From NCBI GenBank assembly GCA_016288175.1, contig JAEEYN010000098.1:1-6166 (forward strand): a stretch of 6,166 nucleotides of DNA, read 5' to 3'. This DNA is from Bacillota bacterium. Lineage in GTDB: Bacteria > Bacillota > Clostridia > Christensenellales > CAG-138. The notes under the pieces are model-generated. The model saw nothing but the letters and a program-made list of their open reading frames with translations. It did no database searches and was not told the origin of the DNA. Shown in pieces: positions 5,483 through 6,166 of this stretch (positions are counted from its first letter, which is position 1; each line of letters begins with the position of its first letter). The position numbers were made by a program, and so were the translations under genes.

Positions 5483-6166
5483 ATGAAAAATGTTTTAATT
5501 GCAATTCTGATCTCGTTGTTTCTTTTGGGTCTTGTTTCCTGTTCCGTTCCGAAGCAGCAGGGCTCCGAAACCGCGGCCGACAATTCTTCGCAGGATACGG
5601 TTCCCAATACTTCTTCTCCCGGTATTGTTCCGTCCGCCAACCCGGCTGCGTTCCGCGAGGATTTCGACAACCGCTTTGGCAGAGGCTACCAGAGCATTAT
5701 CGAAACCGATGAAGTTTATTATTATTGCGCTTTTTGCGGCAACTACGTTTATTATTATGATAAGCCCAGCGGGATCTGCGGCGTGCTCTGCCCGAAGCCC
5801 GAATGCATTCACGACGAAAACGGCGCCGCAAACACAAGCTGCGGAGGTTTTGTAGGCTCCCATGCAAAATCCCTCTTCTTCTCGGACGGCAGGCTTTATT
5901 ATACTGCATATGTGAGAAGCTCCGACTACAGAGGACCCGCACTTTTCAGCATGAATCCGGACGGCACGGGAAGAGAGATGGTTATGAAGCTCGATTTCGG
6001 AGAAACGCAGGATCTTTGCTGGCCCCAGAGGTACGACCTTCACCGGGGGAAGCTTTACGGCTTTATCGACTATGAAAAGGTCGAAGCGGGAGAGCCTATG
6101 CTTTGTCTTGAGATCGTCAGCCTCGACCCGGCGAGCGGCGATTACAGAACGATCTGTAAGAAAGAG
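5483..6166 (+). CDS. Secreted lipoprotein with Cys/His cluster, partial (3' end outside window)
   Basis: The frame is open from ATG 5483 to the window edge (228 codons, no stop). GGAGG at 5466-5470 precedes the start with a 12-nt spacer. Residues 1-20 are a lipoprotein signal: MKNV, a hydrophobic stretch, then lipobox LVSC with Cys20 as the lipidated residue. A Ser/Thr/Asn/Pro-rich linker follows (about 21-56). The folded part has Tyr-rich strands (VYYYCAFCGNYVYYYDK) and a cluster C99-x3-C103-x4-C108-x-H110-D111 ... C120. From about 130, segments such as SLFFSDGRLYYTAY, LFSMNPDGTGREMV and GKLYGFIDY resemble blades of a DUF5050-like beta-propeller lipoprotein; that is recognition of style, not a proven match. 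It would sit on the outer face of the cytoplasmic membrane. No enzymatic function is evident. It has its own promoter and less C-ending codon use than the ABC genes. Confidence 0.85.
   Translation, partial: MKNVLIAILISLFLLGLVSCSVPKQQGSETAADNSSQDTVPNTSSPGIVPSANPAAFREDFDNRFGRGYQSIIETDEVYYYCAFCGNYVYYYDKPSGICGVLCPKPECIHDENGAANTSCGGFVGSHAKSLFFSDGRLYYTAYVRSSDYRGPALFSMNPDGTGREMVMKLDFGETQDLCWPQRYDLHRGKLYGFIDYEKVEAGEPMLCLEIVSLDPASGDYRTICKKE

Noticed and set aside
5401..5712. 103-codon plus-strand frame starting in the lipoprotein leader
   Set aside because: Its ATG lies at or before the predicted transcription start, with no ribosome binding site, and most of it is a shadow of the lipoprotein gene.
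5532..5855. 107-codon plus-strand frame in the lipoprotein region
   Set aside because: It is out of frame with the lipoprotein gene, which has the promoter, ribosome binding site, signal peptide and lipobox; the alternative product is Arg/Pro/Ser-rich without a domain.

Overview
The window looks like a chromosomal segment of a fairly GC-rich Firmicute, most likely a gut clostridium of the Oscillospiraceae/Ruminococcaceae type. The reasons are purine-rich AAAGGAG-type ribosome binding sites, sigma-A promoters with 17-bp spacers, a DUF2975-like plus YozG-like gene pair, a MarR-regulated heterodimeric ABC exporter, and a Cys/Tyr-rich lipoprotein of a kind I associate with that group. The taxonomic call is inference. 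All supported genes are on the + strand.

Layout. (1) 2-467: the 3' end of a membrane protein gene (probably DUF2975), then a complete 78-aa Cro/CI-type DNA-binding protein. (2) 464-925: a non-coding island bounded by inverted arrays of a 7-bp unit (three units left, five right), giving a perfect 21-bp inverted repeat. Just inside each end lies a hairpin with the same 7-bp core stem and a 4-nt loop. The left hairpin is also a good intrinsic terminator, and a second terminator-like hairpin lies in the middle. The island starts inside the stop codon of the HTH gene and looks like a small dispersed or MITE-like element. (3) 970-1063: a near-perfect promoter, three tandem 15-bp operator-like repeats right after the -10 box, and a short hairpin next to the ribosome binding site. 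(4) 1078-5257: a three-gene operon, MarR regulator - ABC half-transporter - ABC half-transporter, joined by two ATGA stop/start overlaps and closed by a strong terminator at 5297-5334. (5) 5370-6166: a separate promoter and the first 228 codons of a lipoprotein gene that runs off the window.

How the genes work together. The MarR protein probably represses its own operon by binding the 15-bp repeats over the transcription start, and is released by a ligand that may be a transporter substrate. The two ABC proteins complement each other. The first has a normal signature motif but a substituted Walker B glutamate (Asp), a substituted H-loop histidine (Gln) and an altered Walker A. The second has intact catalytic residues but a degenerate signature (LSQGQ). 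This is the pattern of asymmetric heterodimeric exporters such as TM287/TM288, LmrCD and BmrCD, with one catalytic and one degenerate ATP site.

The exporter operon is a known type. The parts most worth following up are the inverted-heptad element, the phased MarR operator and the lipoprotein with a Cys/His cluster.
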